Source of the DNA: Emticicia sp. C21
Lineage (GTDB): Bacteria > Bacteroidota > Bacteroidia > Cytophagales > Spirosomataceae
Length of the DNA stretch: 64,000 bases
Assembly (NCBI RefSeq): GCF_003418935.1
Contig: NZ_QVMT01000006.1
Location: forward strand, 366,734-430,733
Direction: 5' to 3'
Shown: positions 24,583-32,356 of the stretch, in pieces
Position numbering within the stretch: the stretch's first letter is position 1
How the letters are laid out: every line of letters begins with the position of its first letter
Notes under the pieces: model-generated
Database searches by the model: none
What the model saw: the letters and a program-made list of their open reading frames with translations, nothing else
What the model was told of the DNA's origin: nothing
Position numbers and translations under genes: made by a program

Positions 24583-26007
24583 ATGAGTAAAGGCGTAATA
24601 GTAGGTATTGACATTGGCAGCACGAAGATTTGTGCCGTTGCTGGCATAATGGACGAGGTTGGGAAAGTAAAAATTCTTGACATCGTGGAAGAGCCTACCC
24701 AGAGGGGAAGGGTATCGAATGGTACCGTAGTGAATTTAGAATTTACAGCAAAAGATATTGATCGTATTCTGAATATACTTTCAGATAAGGCTGATATTAA
24801 TATCCATAATGTAATTGTTAATATTTCGGGTGAGAATGTAGAGGGCAAAGCACATCAGAGTTTTCTGACGAGAGATGATAGCCGGAGTACTATTCGTAAA
24901 GAAGAAATAGAAAGATTAGCTGTTGATATAAGAAAGTCTTTTCGTCCGACTGCAGGGAATATCATTATTCATACATTCCCACAAGAATTCATAGTTGACA
25001 GAGCAATCGTACCTGATAATCCGGTAGGTCGTTTCGGAATTACTTTAGGTGGTAATTTCTTTTTGATTTCAACCCCTAATGATCCGCATCTGGCACTACG
25101 CCGCACGATAGAAAGTGTTGGAGTAAAGGTACAAAATAATCATAGATTCGTTCCGCTTAAAATCGTTCATACTTTGTTCACACCATTGGCTGATGCTATG
25201 GCAGTATTGAGCGAAATAGATAAGAAACTTGGTGTTGCAGTAGTAAATATCGGTGGTGATACTACCGAATTAGCTATTTTTCAGGAAAGTGGGTTACGTC
25301 ATATTTCAGTGATTCCGTTTGCAGGTAAAAGTATTACCAACGACTTGGTAAAGGCATTCCAGATATTGCCGGATCATGCCGAGAAACTGAAACTGATTAT
25401 GGGCGCCATTCCGCCGTATGAGGTGGGTAAAAACGATATTATCAAGATTCCGGGTGTAGAGGGGTTGCCTGACAAAGAGATTGTCGCACAAAACGTGAGT
25501 ATCATTATAGAGGAGCGGGTGAAAGAACTGGCCTCGATGGTGATGGCAGAAATCATGCACTCAGGCTATGATGGGCAATTGATAAGCGGAGTAGTGCTGA
25601 CGGGTGGTACCTCTAATATTGCCATGATAAAAGAAGTATTTACCAAAGTAACCAACGGCATGAATATCCGGGTTGGTAATACTATCAGAAATATTGGACA
25701 AACAGCAGTAGCAAAAATAGCTGACCCGAAATATGCTACGGTTGTAGGGCTTGTACTATCAGGTTTTCTGCCACTGGACGAACGAGTACCGGAAGAAGTA
25801 ATCTGGGGAGATATACCTGAAAGCCAGGTATCAGCAGGAAGCCATAATAATGGCTACGAAACCACTAATACCCGGGTGAACGGCAAAAAAGAAGAACCAC
25901 CACAGGAAGAAGAACAGAACGGTGGAGGTATCTTCGGTTGGTTCAAGAAAAAAGTTTCTTCAGCCGGGAAGATTGACATGGGAGATGATAAAAACTATAC
26001 AAATTAA
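24583..26007 (+). CDS. ftsA: Cell division protein FtsA
   Basis: FtsA is the actin-like protein that anchors FtsZ to the membrane. The 474-residue protein has the phosphate-1 loop GIDIGSTKICAVAG, an SHS2/1C region with NVIVNISGENVEG near residue 80, phosphate-2 VVNIGGDTTELAIF near 220 and the adenosine motif GVVLTGGTSNIAMI near 344. The membrane-targeting helix GIFGWFKKKVSSAGK is near the end, followed by a few acidic residues. This is longer than the E. coli protein because of a linker rich in proline and glutamate. It lies 81 bp after ftsQ. Confidence 0.95.
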   Translation: MSKGVIVGIDIGSTKICAVAGIMDEVGKVKILDIVEEPTQRGRVSNGTVVNLEFTAKDIDRILNILSDKADINIHNVIVNISGENVEGKAHQSFLTRDDSRSTIRKEEIERLAVDIRKSFRPTAGNIIIHTFPQEFIVDRAIVPDNPVGRFGITLGGNFFLISTPNDPHLALRRTIESVGVKVQNNHRFVPLKIVHTLFTPLADAMAVLSEIDKKLGVAVVNIGGDTTELAIFQESGLRHISVIPFAGKSITNDLVKAFQILPDHAEKLKLIMGAIPPYEVGKNDIIKIPGVEGLPDKEIVAQNVSIIIEERVKELASMVMAEIMHSGYDGQLISGVVLTGGTSNIAMIKEVFTKVTNGMNIRVGNTIRNIGQTAVAKIADPKYATVVGLVLSGFLPLDERVPEEVIWGDIPESQVSAGSHNNGYETTNTRVNGKKEEPPQEEEQNGGGIFGWFKKKVSSAGKIDMGDDKNYTN

Positions 26008-26145
26008 TTAACAAGTTATAACAAGACGAGCGTGCAAAGAGGAGTATATATTTAAACAATAGTGAGTATTTTTGAGTATATATTTTATAATGACCAAACC
26101 ATAAAAACTAAGTTAGAAAACAAACGTATTTGCTGCTAAACGTTA

Positions 26146-26235
26146 ATGCCAGACCTTTTGAAAACTATTCTCACGGGCGTAATCATTGCGTTTACCTCTA
26201 TATTTTTGTTGACTAAAAGTACCAAACTTTCCTAA
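26146..26235 (+). CDS. Possible 29-residue membrane peptide between ftsA and ftsZ
   Basis: An ATG-started frame of 29 codons encodes a short polar start (MPDLLK), a hydrophobic segment TILTGVIIAFTSIFLL suited to one membrane helix, and a basic tail (TKSTKLS). It ends 21 bp before the ftsZ ATG and is on the same strand. There is no ribosome-binding signal, as is usual here. No family is recognised, and a chance open frame cannot be excluded. Confidence 0.3.
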   Translation: MPDLLKTILTGVIIAFTSIFLLTKSTKLS

Positions 26236-26256
26236 TCTACATAAATTCTTACTAAA

Positions 26257-27588
26257 ATGTCTCCAGAGCCAGAATTCGAAATTGTTTCGAGCAAAAACAA
26301 ATTTAAGAACATCATCAAGGTGATTGGTGTTGGTGGTGCAGGCTGTAATGCTGTTAAGCACATGCATCATTTGGGCGTTCGCGATATTGGATTAGTTATC
26401 TGTAATACCGACCAGCAAGCGCTGGAATCTGCCCCGTCGGAGATTCGTCGTTTGCAGATAGGTATTGAACTAACCAAGGGTTTAGGAGCAGGTACAGAGG
26501 CGAGCATGGGTAAAAAGGCTGCCGAAGAAAGCGAAAAAGCCATTCGCGAGGTACTGAAAGAACCTACAGAGATGGTATTTATTACGGCAGGTATGGGTGG
26601 TGGTACCGGTACAGGTGCTGCTCCGGTAATTGCTCGTATAGCCAAAGACATGGGTCGCCTGACTGTTGCCGTTGTAACAGATCCTTTTACATTTGAAGGA
26701 GAAGACAAGATTACACAGGCAAGAGCCGGAATTGAAGAACTGAAAAAGTATAGTGATACGGTATTGATTATCAAGAATGAGCGTCTTGAAATGCAATACG
26801 GTGATATGGATATTGAAGAGGCTTATCATAAAGCCGATGATGTATTAGCCAATGGTGTAAAAAGTATTGCCGAACTGATTACTCGTCCCGGAATCATCAA
26901 CCTTGACTTTGCTGATGTGAAGAAAGTACTAGGTGGCGCCGGACAAGCAGTAATGGGTACCTCAGAGGCTGAAGGTGATAAAAGAGCGGAAGAGGCTATA
27001 AAAGCGGCTCTTTCTTCTCCTTTGTTAGAAAGTAATGGTATCAGTGGCGCTCAACGCGTATTGGTAAGTATTGCGTATAGCTCTGAGCATAAAATAAAAC
27101 TTTCTGATCAGACATTGGTAACCAAATTTATCGAAAGTCAGATTCAGGCCAAAGCCCGTTTGTTTAAACATGGTTTTGCTGTGGATGACCAGTTGGGTAA
27201 AAAAGTAAGGGTAACCATTGTAGCTGCGGGCTTTGACCTGGCCCCTGAACAGGAAGAAGTAAAAGAGGTGAAGTTTGAAGTAGTAAGAGATCATGGGGCA
27301 AAAGAAGTTAATGGTACTACGAAAGTGGAGAAAAGCCAGCTACAACAGCCGCAAGCAGAACCTGTTGCCGTTGTGATTCCGGAACCTCCTAAACGAGATG
27401 ATATGGAGCAAATCAGAATCATGATTCAACGTTTCATGCGTGAGGGATACCGTAACCCAGCCTTAAATCATCCTACTTATGCCCGCAATGGTATTGAATT
27501 GCAGGATGTAAGAAAATTAAAACAAGGTAGTAAGGTATTAGAATATGAATTAGACCATTTGCTAAGCATGATGGAATCTGCCAGATAA
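26257..27588 (+). CDS. ftsZ: Cell division protein FtsZ
   Basis: FtsZ is the tubulin-like GTPase that forms the division ring. The 443-residue protein contains VIGVGGAGCNAVKHM (T1), the tubulin signature GGGTGTGAAPVIARIAKDMG (T4) near residue 110, VVTDPFTFEG (T5) and the T7 loop IINLDFADVKKVL near 207. The C-terminal linker is rich in Pro, Gln and Glu. The tail has NHPTYARNGIELQDV, in the position of the FtsA-binding peptide but different from the enteric DIPxFLR type; similar PxY-R-x-x-LxxV tails occur in Bacteroidota. About 40 residues follow it. A strong terminator ends the cluster. Confidence 0.96.
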   Translation: MSPEPEFEIVSSKNKFKNIIKVIGVGGAGCNAVKHMHHLGVRDIGLVICNTDQQALESAPSEIRRLQIGIELTKGLGAGTEASMGKKAAEESEKAIREVLKEPTEMVFITAGMGGGTGTGAAPVIARIAKDMGRLTVAVVTDPFTFEGEDKITQARAGIEELKKYSDTVLIIKNERLEMQYGDMDIEEAYHKADDVLANGVKSIAELITRPGIINLDFADVKKVLGGAGQAVMGTSEAEGDKRAEEAIKAALSSPLLESNGISGAQRVLVSIAYSSEHKIKLSDQTLVTKFIESQIQAKARLFKHGFAVDDQLGKKVRVTIVAAGFDLAPEQEEVKEVKFEVVRDHGAKEVNGTTKVEKSQLQQPQAEPVAVVIPEPPKRDDMEQIRIMIQRFMREGYRNPALNHPTYARNGIELQDVRKLKQGSKVLEYELDHLLSMMESAR

Positions 27589-27641
27589 TTTTTTTGTTAT
27601 AGATAAGAACCCTTAAACAGGTTCTGAATCGGCCATTTGTT

Positions 27642-27700
27642 AAAGTAAAATGAATAATGAACTTTTTGTCGAATCGTTCGTTATTCATTTTACTTTTTCT
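27642..27700 (+). terminator. Terminator of the division cluster
   Basis: AAAGTAAAATGAATAA (27642-27657) pairs perfectly with TTATTCATTTTACTTT (27681-27696), and GAAC/GTTC extend the stem after a bulge. TTTTCTGT follows. A smaller stem AGAACC/GGTTCT lies at 27606-27625. Confidence 0.8.
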
Positions 27701-27743
27701 GTATAAATACCAAAGAGTATACGAATTATATTTAATTAAACCT

Positions 27744-29027
27744 ATGATATTAGACCGCACGATAGCACCTCCCTCACAGACTATAGAACAAGTGAGCATA
27801 CCTAAAGCAGAGAAAGCGATACTGGATAATCAGGTACCTGTATATATGGTTAAGGCAGGAGAACAACCCGTAGTGCGTTTAGAATTGATTTTTGAAGCAG
27901 GCAGCCGTTATGAGAATCGTATCGGAGAAGCCTATTTTGCTTCAAAAATGCTTTCGGAAGGAACTTCAAGTCATACTGCTACTGAAATCAGCGAATACTT
28001 TGACCAATATGGCGCTTTTCTTGAAATCAACCATTCGGTAGAAAGATTAGCCATAACCGTTCATGGACTCACCAAGCATTTGCCTAAATTGTTACCTATG
28101 CTGCAGGAAATGATTGCTGATTCTATCATTCCTGAAAAAGAATTGCAGGTTCAGAAAAATATCAGTTCTCAGAACCTGAAAATCAATCTGGAAAAGAGTG
28201 CATATGTGGCAGGACAGGTTTTCAGAGAGCAAATCTATGGAACGAATCACCCATACGGCAAATCTCTGACTTTAGAAGCCATTGATGCTATTACCAGAGA
28301 GGCTGTTAATGATTTTTATCAGAAACAGATTCGAGGTAAGTCTTTCAGAATTTTTATTGCAGGTAAATTTGATGATGAGGTAGTTAAAGCTTTGAATCAG
28401 CATTTAGGACAAATGCCATTACAGTCGCCTGGCCATAGTGCCATTATTGATAATATTTCAGAAATCAAGCACCCTGAAAGTGTACTGGTTGAACGTTTGG
28501 ATAACTTGCAGTCGTCGATTCGTTTAGGTAAGCGGATGTTTGGGCGTACACACCCTGATTTCTTTAAATTTATCGTTTCCAATACTATTTTTGGCGGATA
28601 CTTTGGTAGCCGTCTGATGAAGAATATCCGTGAGGATAAAGGCTTTACCTATGGTATTTCGTCAGGTTTAGTACCACAACGATATGGCGGGTATCTGGTA
28701 ATGGGGACTGATGTGAAGAAAGAATATACCCAACAAACCCTTGATGAGATTGCCAAGGAAATCAGCCGATTACAGACTACACCAGTAGAAGAAGATGAAA
28801 TAGATACTGCTAAAAACTATATGATTGGTTCATTAGTAGGGTCACTGAACACACCTTTCGAAGTAGCCGACAGACAGAAAATCATTCTTTTGGACGAACT
28901 GCCTGAAGATTTTTATGATAATTATATCCAGAAAATAAGAGCGGTAACGCCTTTAGATATTATAGAAATGGCGAACACTTACTTTAAGCAGGAAGATTTA
29001 TGCGAAGTGGTTGTAGGAGGGAAGTGA
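27744..29027 (+). CDS. M16-family protein lacking the zinc-binding motif
   Basis: The 427-residue form from ATG 27744 is preferred, since the upstream extension overlaps the ftsZ terminator. The protein has the two-lobed M16 (insulinase/MPP) layout, with LELIFEAGSRYENRIGEAYFASKMLSEGTSSHTATEI where active members have HxxEH. Here YFASKM replaces it, so no zinc site remains. The second lobe has FGGYFGSRLMKNIREDKGFTYGISSGL, the conserved R..Y pair region. Such proteins usually form the non-catalytic partner of an HxxEH subunit, but no partner gene is adjacent. Confidence 0.85.
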   Translation: MILDRTIAPPSQTIEQVSIPKAEKAILDNQVPVYMVKAGEQPVVRLELIFEAGSRYENRIGEAYFASKMLSEGTSSHTATEISEYFDQYGAFLEINHSVERLAITVHGLTKHLPKLLPMLQEMIADSIIPEKELQVQKNISSQNLKINLEKSAYVAGQVFREQIYGTNHPYGKSLTLEAIDAITREAVNDFYQKQIRGKSFRIFIAGKFDDEVVKALNQHLGQMPLQSPGHSAIIDNISEIKHPESVLVERLDNLQSSIRLGKRMFGRTHPDFFKFIVSNTIFGGYFGSRLMKNIREDKGFTYGISSGLVPQRYGGYLVMGTDVKKEYTQQTLDEIAKEISRLQTTPVEEDEIDTAKNYMIGSLVGSLNTPFEVADRQKIILLDELPEDFYDNYIQKIRAVTPLDIIEMANTYFKQEDLCEVVVGGK

Positions 29028-29033
29028 TATGAT

Positions 29034-29064
29034 GGGGTCAGGTTCAAAACCTGACCCTTTTTTA
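29034..29064. terminator. Bidirectional terminator between M16 and lactonase genes
   Basis: GGGTCAGGTT pairs perfectly with AACCTGACCC around CAA, followed by TTTTTT; it serves the two convergent genes. Confidence 0.9.
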
Positions 29065-29068
29065 TTTC

Positions 29069-30070
29069 TTAGAATCCAACCCCCACGGTCTTCGTCTGGA
29101 TACGCAACAAATACATATCGGCAGTAATATAAAGCGTTGAACCATCATTTCCCCAGGCACAATTCGCTGTTGGTACACCCGTTTCAATTCTTCCTAATAG
29201 TTTACCTTGTGGGGTTAGTATTAATACACCTCCTGGACCTGTAGTGAAGATATTTCCTTTTTTATCTACTTTCAAACCGTCCGGTAAACCTTGCAAGCCT
29301 TCTTTCACCATCGGTGTTGCATCGTACAATAGTTTTCCTTTGCCCACCTTTCCATCTGCCAACACCGGGTAAGCCATAATATAAGCCCTGTCAGGGTCTG
29401 ATTGCGCAACATATAAGATTTTCTCATCAGGTGAAAAAGCCAATCCATTCGGGCGCGTCAGGTCTTTTACAATTAAGGTAACCGTCCCATTTGTGGCTCT
29501 GCGATATACCCCAAACAGTTCAGTTTCTCTGGTAGGGTCTTTATCTTTTTTCATTAAGCCATAGGGTGGGTCAGTGAAATAATAATCTCCGTTTGATTTC
29601 TGCACTATATCATTCGGGCTATTGAAACGCTTACCTGCATAATTATCCGCCAATGTACGCTTGCCACCAACAGTTAATGGCATAACTGAAATACGGCGGT
29701 CGCCATGTTCGCATGAAACCAACATGCCATCTTTGTTGATAATTAACCCGTTGCTGCCTGGTTCGTCGCTATAGATGCCTATACCCGTATAACCTGATGG
29801 TTTTAAGAAAGGCTTTGTTCCTTCTCCCTCTTTCCATTTGTAGACAGTATTGGCTGGTACATCAGAGAATAGTAGGTAATTGCCGTCTTTTACCCAGGCA
29901 GGGCCTTCTGACCAATCGTATCCTTCACTTAAAATTTCAATTTTGGCGTCTTGGTCTATCAGATTATCTAATGCAGGGTCAAGGCGATTTACTTTGCCAA
30001 GGGTTTTTTGTTGGGCTGTTGCGGTATAGCTCATAGTAATGATTGAAGCGAGTAATACTAATGTTTTCAT
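29069..30070 (-). CDS. Secreted SMP-30/gluconolactonase-like protein
   Basis: The 333-residue protein has a signal peptide (MKTLVLLASIITMSYTATAQ) and a six-bladed beta-propeller of the SMP-30/gluconolactonase/LRE family. Family markers are EGYDWSEGPAWVKDGNYLLFSD (metal-binding Glu), RFNSPNDIVQKSNGDYYFTDPPYG (Asn-Asp metal site) and RPNGLAFSPDEKILYVAQSD. LQGLPDGLKVDKKGNIFTTGPGGV gives the catalytic-type Asp. It is predicted to hydrolyse sugar lactones in the periplasm. The divergent neighbour is a sugar-dehydrogenase-like propeller, so the two may act in consecutive steps: oxidation to a lactone, then hydrolysis. Confidence 0.87.
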   Translation of the reverse strand: MKTLVLLASIITMSYTATAQQKTLGKVNRLDPALDNLIDQDAKIEILSEGYDWSEGPAWVKDGNYLLFSDVPANTVYKWKEGEGTKPFLKPSGYTGIGIYSDEPGSNGLIINKDGMLVSCEHGDRRISVMPLTVGGKRTLADNYAGKRFNSPNDIVQKSNGDYYFTDPPYGLMKKDKDPTRETELFGVYRRATNGTVTLIVKDLTRPNGLAFSPDEKILYVAQSDPDRAYIMAYPVLADGKVGKGKLLYDATPMVKEGLQGLPDGLKVDKKGNIFTTGPGGVLILTPQGKLLGRIETGVPTANCAWGNDGSTLYITADMYLLRIQTKTVGVGF

Positions 30071-30130
30071 ACAATAGGCTTTGAATAGGTTCAGTAGCGA
30101 AATTAAGGGAATTTTTATGAAAATAGTTGT

Positions 30131-30257
30131 GTATGACGATTTTTTAAATCGTCTTTCGACAAATATCTGAATGTTAGATTCATAACCTATTTCCTTGAGT
30201 TAATTGGTGGATTTATAAAATTCTGTCGAATTTTGACGATTTGAAAAATCGTCATAC
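30131..30257. repeat. 127-bp inverted-repeat element (GACGATTT type)
   Basis: Left end GTATGACGATTTTTTAAATC.. (30131-30153) and right end ..GATTTGAAAAATCGTCATAC (30235-30257) are reverse complements with one mismatch over 23 bp, and each end is itself a hairpin (GACGATTT/AAATCGTC). A second pair, TTCGACA/TGTCGAA, lies inside. No coding frame is present. It occupies the gap between divergent genes. Confidence 0.7.
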
Positions 30258-30266
30258 ATAAATACT

Positions 30267-30274
30267 TATCTTTG
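30267..30274 (+). promoter_or_regulatory. -7 element of the sugar-dehydrogenase-like gene
   Basis: TATCTTTG matches TAnnTTTG. A TTTG at 30240-30243, inside the right arm of the inverted element, would be the -33 with a long 23-bp spacer. Confidence 0.5.
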
Positions 30275-30328
30275 CCTTTAAGTGGCATTAACCACTTTCT
30301 ATTTTCAACCATAACGATAAATACTACC

Positions 30329-31579
30329 ATGCGAACCTTTTTTAAGATGCGCCATCTGCTCATGGCAGCAGTAGGTGTATCTCTAATGTCTGCCTACAAT
30401 TATGACGAAACTCCTGCCCTAGCAATCAAAGTTCCTGCCGGATTCTCCGCTACTATTATAGGAAGCGACTTAGGTGGAACCAGACACCTCGCTGTTACCA
30501 GCAAAGGTGGTATCTATGCCAAAATAGCTAAACCAAAAGAAGCTAAGGGTATGGTTTACCTCTATGATTCTAATGGTGATGGTAAAATAGATGCCCAAAA
30601 GAACCTGTTAGATTATAAAGGCACAGGTATTGTCATTAAAGACAATTATCTGTATTCTTCATCTAATACAGGTGTGTATCGTTACCAACTAGATGCCAAT
30701 GGAGAAATCACTAATATTGATAGCCCAGAATTATTAGTAACAGGATTAGTAGCTAAAGGTCGTGACGAGTCAAAATCTATTGCCTTAGACAATGCTGGTA
30801 ATCTCTATGTAACCGTAGGCTCTTACGATGAGACTTGCAAAGAGAAAGGCACAAACAAGGGTATTTCTCCTTGTGCTTTGCTTGATTCGGTAGGAGGAGT
30901 ATGGCGCTTTAAAACCAACAAATTGAATCAGACTTATGGAGACGGCGTAAGATATGCAACCGGACTAAAAAACATTGTAGGTTTGGACTGGAATACCAAA
31001 TCGAATAAATTGTTTGTGATGATGCACGGGAGAGGACAATTCCATGAGGCATTCCCTAACTACTATACACCGGAAATGAGCACGAAACTACCTGCTGAAA
31101 CGATGTATGAACTGCATGAAGGAGCAGACGCAGGCTGGCCATATGTGTATTATGACCAATTTCAGAAAAAGAAAATCTTATGCCCTGAATATGGTGGAGA
31201 TGGGAAAAAAACTGGTGGAGAAAAAGCTTTAAATCCTTCGGCTGCTTTCCCTGCGCACTTAGGGCCAAACGGATTGTTGTTTTATACAGGTACTCAGTTT
31301 CCTGCCAAATACAGAAACGGCGCTTTCATTGCTTTTCATGGACAATCGCCTGAGTTAAAGAAAGGCTATATGGTAGGCTTTGTGCCTTTCAAAAATGGAA
31401 AGCCATCCGGCCCCTGGGAGATTTTTGCTGATAATTTTGCAGGTATCGACCTGGCAAAACCAACGGGCCCGGTACAACACCGTCCATGCGGCTTAGCGCA
31501 AGGCCCTGACGGCTCTATCTATGTTTCTGACGATTTAGGTGGTACTATTTATAAGATTAGTTATAAAGGGGCGAAATAA
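30329..31579 (+). CDS. Secreted PQQ-type sugar/sorbosone dehydrogenase-like propeller protein
   Basis: The start is set at ATG 30329 because an upstream in-frame GTG/TTG-type start would fall in the promoter; the product has about 416 residues. A hydrophobic N-terminal segment (MRHLLMAAVGVSLMSAYN) suggests export. The rest is a beta-propeller of the glucose/sorbosone dehydrogenase family: KVPAGFSATIIGSDLGGTRHLAV, SIALDNAGNLYVTVGSYDETC, YATGLKNIVGLDWNTKSNKLFVMMHGRGQF, GADAGWPYVYYD and HRPCGLAQGPDGSIYVSDDLGGTIYKI. Catalytic use of PQQ is not proven by these motifs. Its divergent neighbour is a lactonase, which fits oxidative sugar handling. Confidence 0.82.
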   Translation: MRTFFKMRHLLMAAVGVSLMSAYNYDETPALAIKVPAGFSATIIGSDLGGTRHLAVTSKGGIYAKIAKPKEAKGMVYLYDSNGDGKIDAQKNLLDYKGTGIVIKDNYLYSSSNTGVYRYQLDANGEITNIDSPELLVTGLVAKGRDESKSIALDNAGNLYVTVGSYDETCKEKGTNKGISPCALLDSVGGVWRFKTNKLNQTYGDGVRYATGLKNIVGLDWNTKSNKLFVMMHGRGQFHEAFPNYYTPEMSTKLPAETMYELHEGADAGWPYVYYDQFQKKKILCPEYGGDGKKTGGEKALNPSAAFPAHLGPNGLLFYTGTQFPAKYRNGAFIAFHGQSPELKKGYMVGFVPFKNGKPSGPWEIFADNFAGIDLAKPTGPVQHRPCGLAQGPDGSIYVSDDLGGTIYKISYKGAK

Positions 31580-31587
31580 GAAAATGA

Positions 31588-31640
31588 CCCCATTCCTAAC
31601 CCTTCCGCGCGACGGCCGCCCCAACAATGGGGAAGGGAAT
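31588..31640 (+). terminator. Possible terminator interrupted by GC-rich island 3
   Basis: CCCTTCC (31600-31606) pairs with GGAAGGG (31631-31637), and flanking ATTCC/GGAAT may extend it. The loop contains the GC-rich CCGCGCGACGGCCGCC (31605-31620). This looks like a simpler hairpin into which the island was inserted. Confidence 0.4.
31605..31620. repeat. GC-rich island 3
   Basis: CCGCGCGACGGCCGCC; reversed it reads GGCGGCCGTCGCGCGG, sharing GGCGGCCG with island 4 and GCGGCCG with island 1. Confidence 0.5.
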
Positions 31641-31716
31641 TAAAAACACTTAACAAATGATATCTTTCACAGTTAATTCAAATTCTCCTAAAGGCACATA
31701 ACGGTACGCCATTGCA

Positions 31717-31820
31717 GGAGACTCTGAGGGCAAGGGTATTGGTAACAAGAACTGAGATCTCCTCAATCCTCAGAGTCCCTTTCTGTGGCTTTTGCTTGCA
31801 CACACAGGGGACTCTGAGGG
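31717..31820. repeat. Three GACTCTGAGGG words in the sugar-dehydrogenase/HxlR gap
   Basis: GGAGACTCTGAGGG (31717-31730) and GGGGACTCTGAGGG (31807-31820) are direct copies, and CCTCAGAGTCCC (31768-31779) is inverted between them. Alternative hairpins are therefore possible. No coding frame is seen in this 267-bp gap. Confidence 0.5.
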
Positions 31821-31846
31821 TACATAATAGACGCCAACCATAGTGG

Positions 31847-32233
31847 CTATACACTTACAATATCCTGTCGACTTTCCTGCCTTAAACGCTCTAAAATGAC
31901 TGTCCGTAAGTGTTCTTCATTTTCATCGCCCCATTTACCTAAAGCTGAAATCACAGGAATTAACGTTTTGCCAAATTCTGTAAGACTATATTCTACTTTC
32001 GGAGGAACGACAGGATAGATTTTTCTTGTAACCAATTCATGCTCTTCCAATTCTTTCAACTGAATATTTAACACACGCCTTGTAGTATCGGGTATTTTTC
32101 GTTGCAACTCGCTTGGTCGTTTGTAACCTTCGTTAATAAACCATAACAAACGGATTTTCCATTTTCCATAGAGTACTTCGCCAATCAAATCAAGACCGCA
32201 ATTCAGGTTTGGTAAAATCTTTCTTTCATACAT
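31847..32233 (-). CDS. HxlR-family transcriptional regulator
   Basis: The 128-residue winged-helix protein is of the HxlR type: GEVLYGKWKIRLLWFINEGYKRPSELQRKI, then DTTRRVLNIQLKELEEHELVTRKIYPVVPPKVEYSLTEFGKTL. The conserved GKW-x-L, Y-R/P..EL and VPP-VEYSLT elements are all present. HxlR proteins commonly control an adjacent oxidoreductase in response to reactive electrophiles. This one faces a short-chain dehydrogenase across 123 bp containing two palindromes. Confidence 0.9.
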   Translation of the reverse strand: MYERKILPNLNCGLDLIGEVLYGKWKIRLLWFINEGYKRPSELQRKIPDTTRRVLNIQLKELEEHELVTRKIYPVVPPKVEYSLTEFGKTLIPVISALGKWGDENEEHLRTVILERLRQESRQDIVSV

Positions 32234-32251
32234 AGAACAAAATTAGACTTA

Positions 32252-32290
32252 TGTATCCAAACATACAATAGGGGAAAAATTTATCCCTAT
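32252..32290. promoter_or_regulatory. Candidate HxlR operators
   Basis: Two inverted repeats: TGTAT-N6-ATACA (32252-32267) and ATAGGG-N11-CCCTAT (32268-32290). They lie directly upstream of hxlR and between it and the divergent dehydrogenase gene, the normal site for such operators. Confidence 0.5.
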
Positions 32291-32356
32291 ATGAATCGTA
32301 TTTCCGTAATTGTTTCATGTGAATGTACAACTGAAATTTGCATAAAAAAATAATCA

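Noticed and set aside
27467..27511. FtsZ apparently lacking a C-terminal FtsA-binding peptide
   Set aside because: The enteric motif is absent, but NHPTYARNGIELQDV fits the variant found in this phylum, so it is not a real loss.
27657..27743. N-terminal extension of the M16 protein as a signal peptide
   Set aside because: The extension is encoded by the right half of the ftsZ terminator stem and lacks a proper signal layout; ATG 27744 is preferred.
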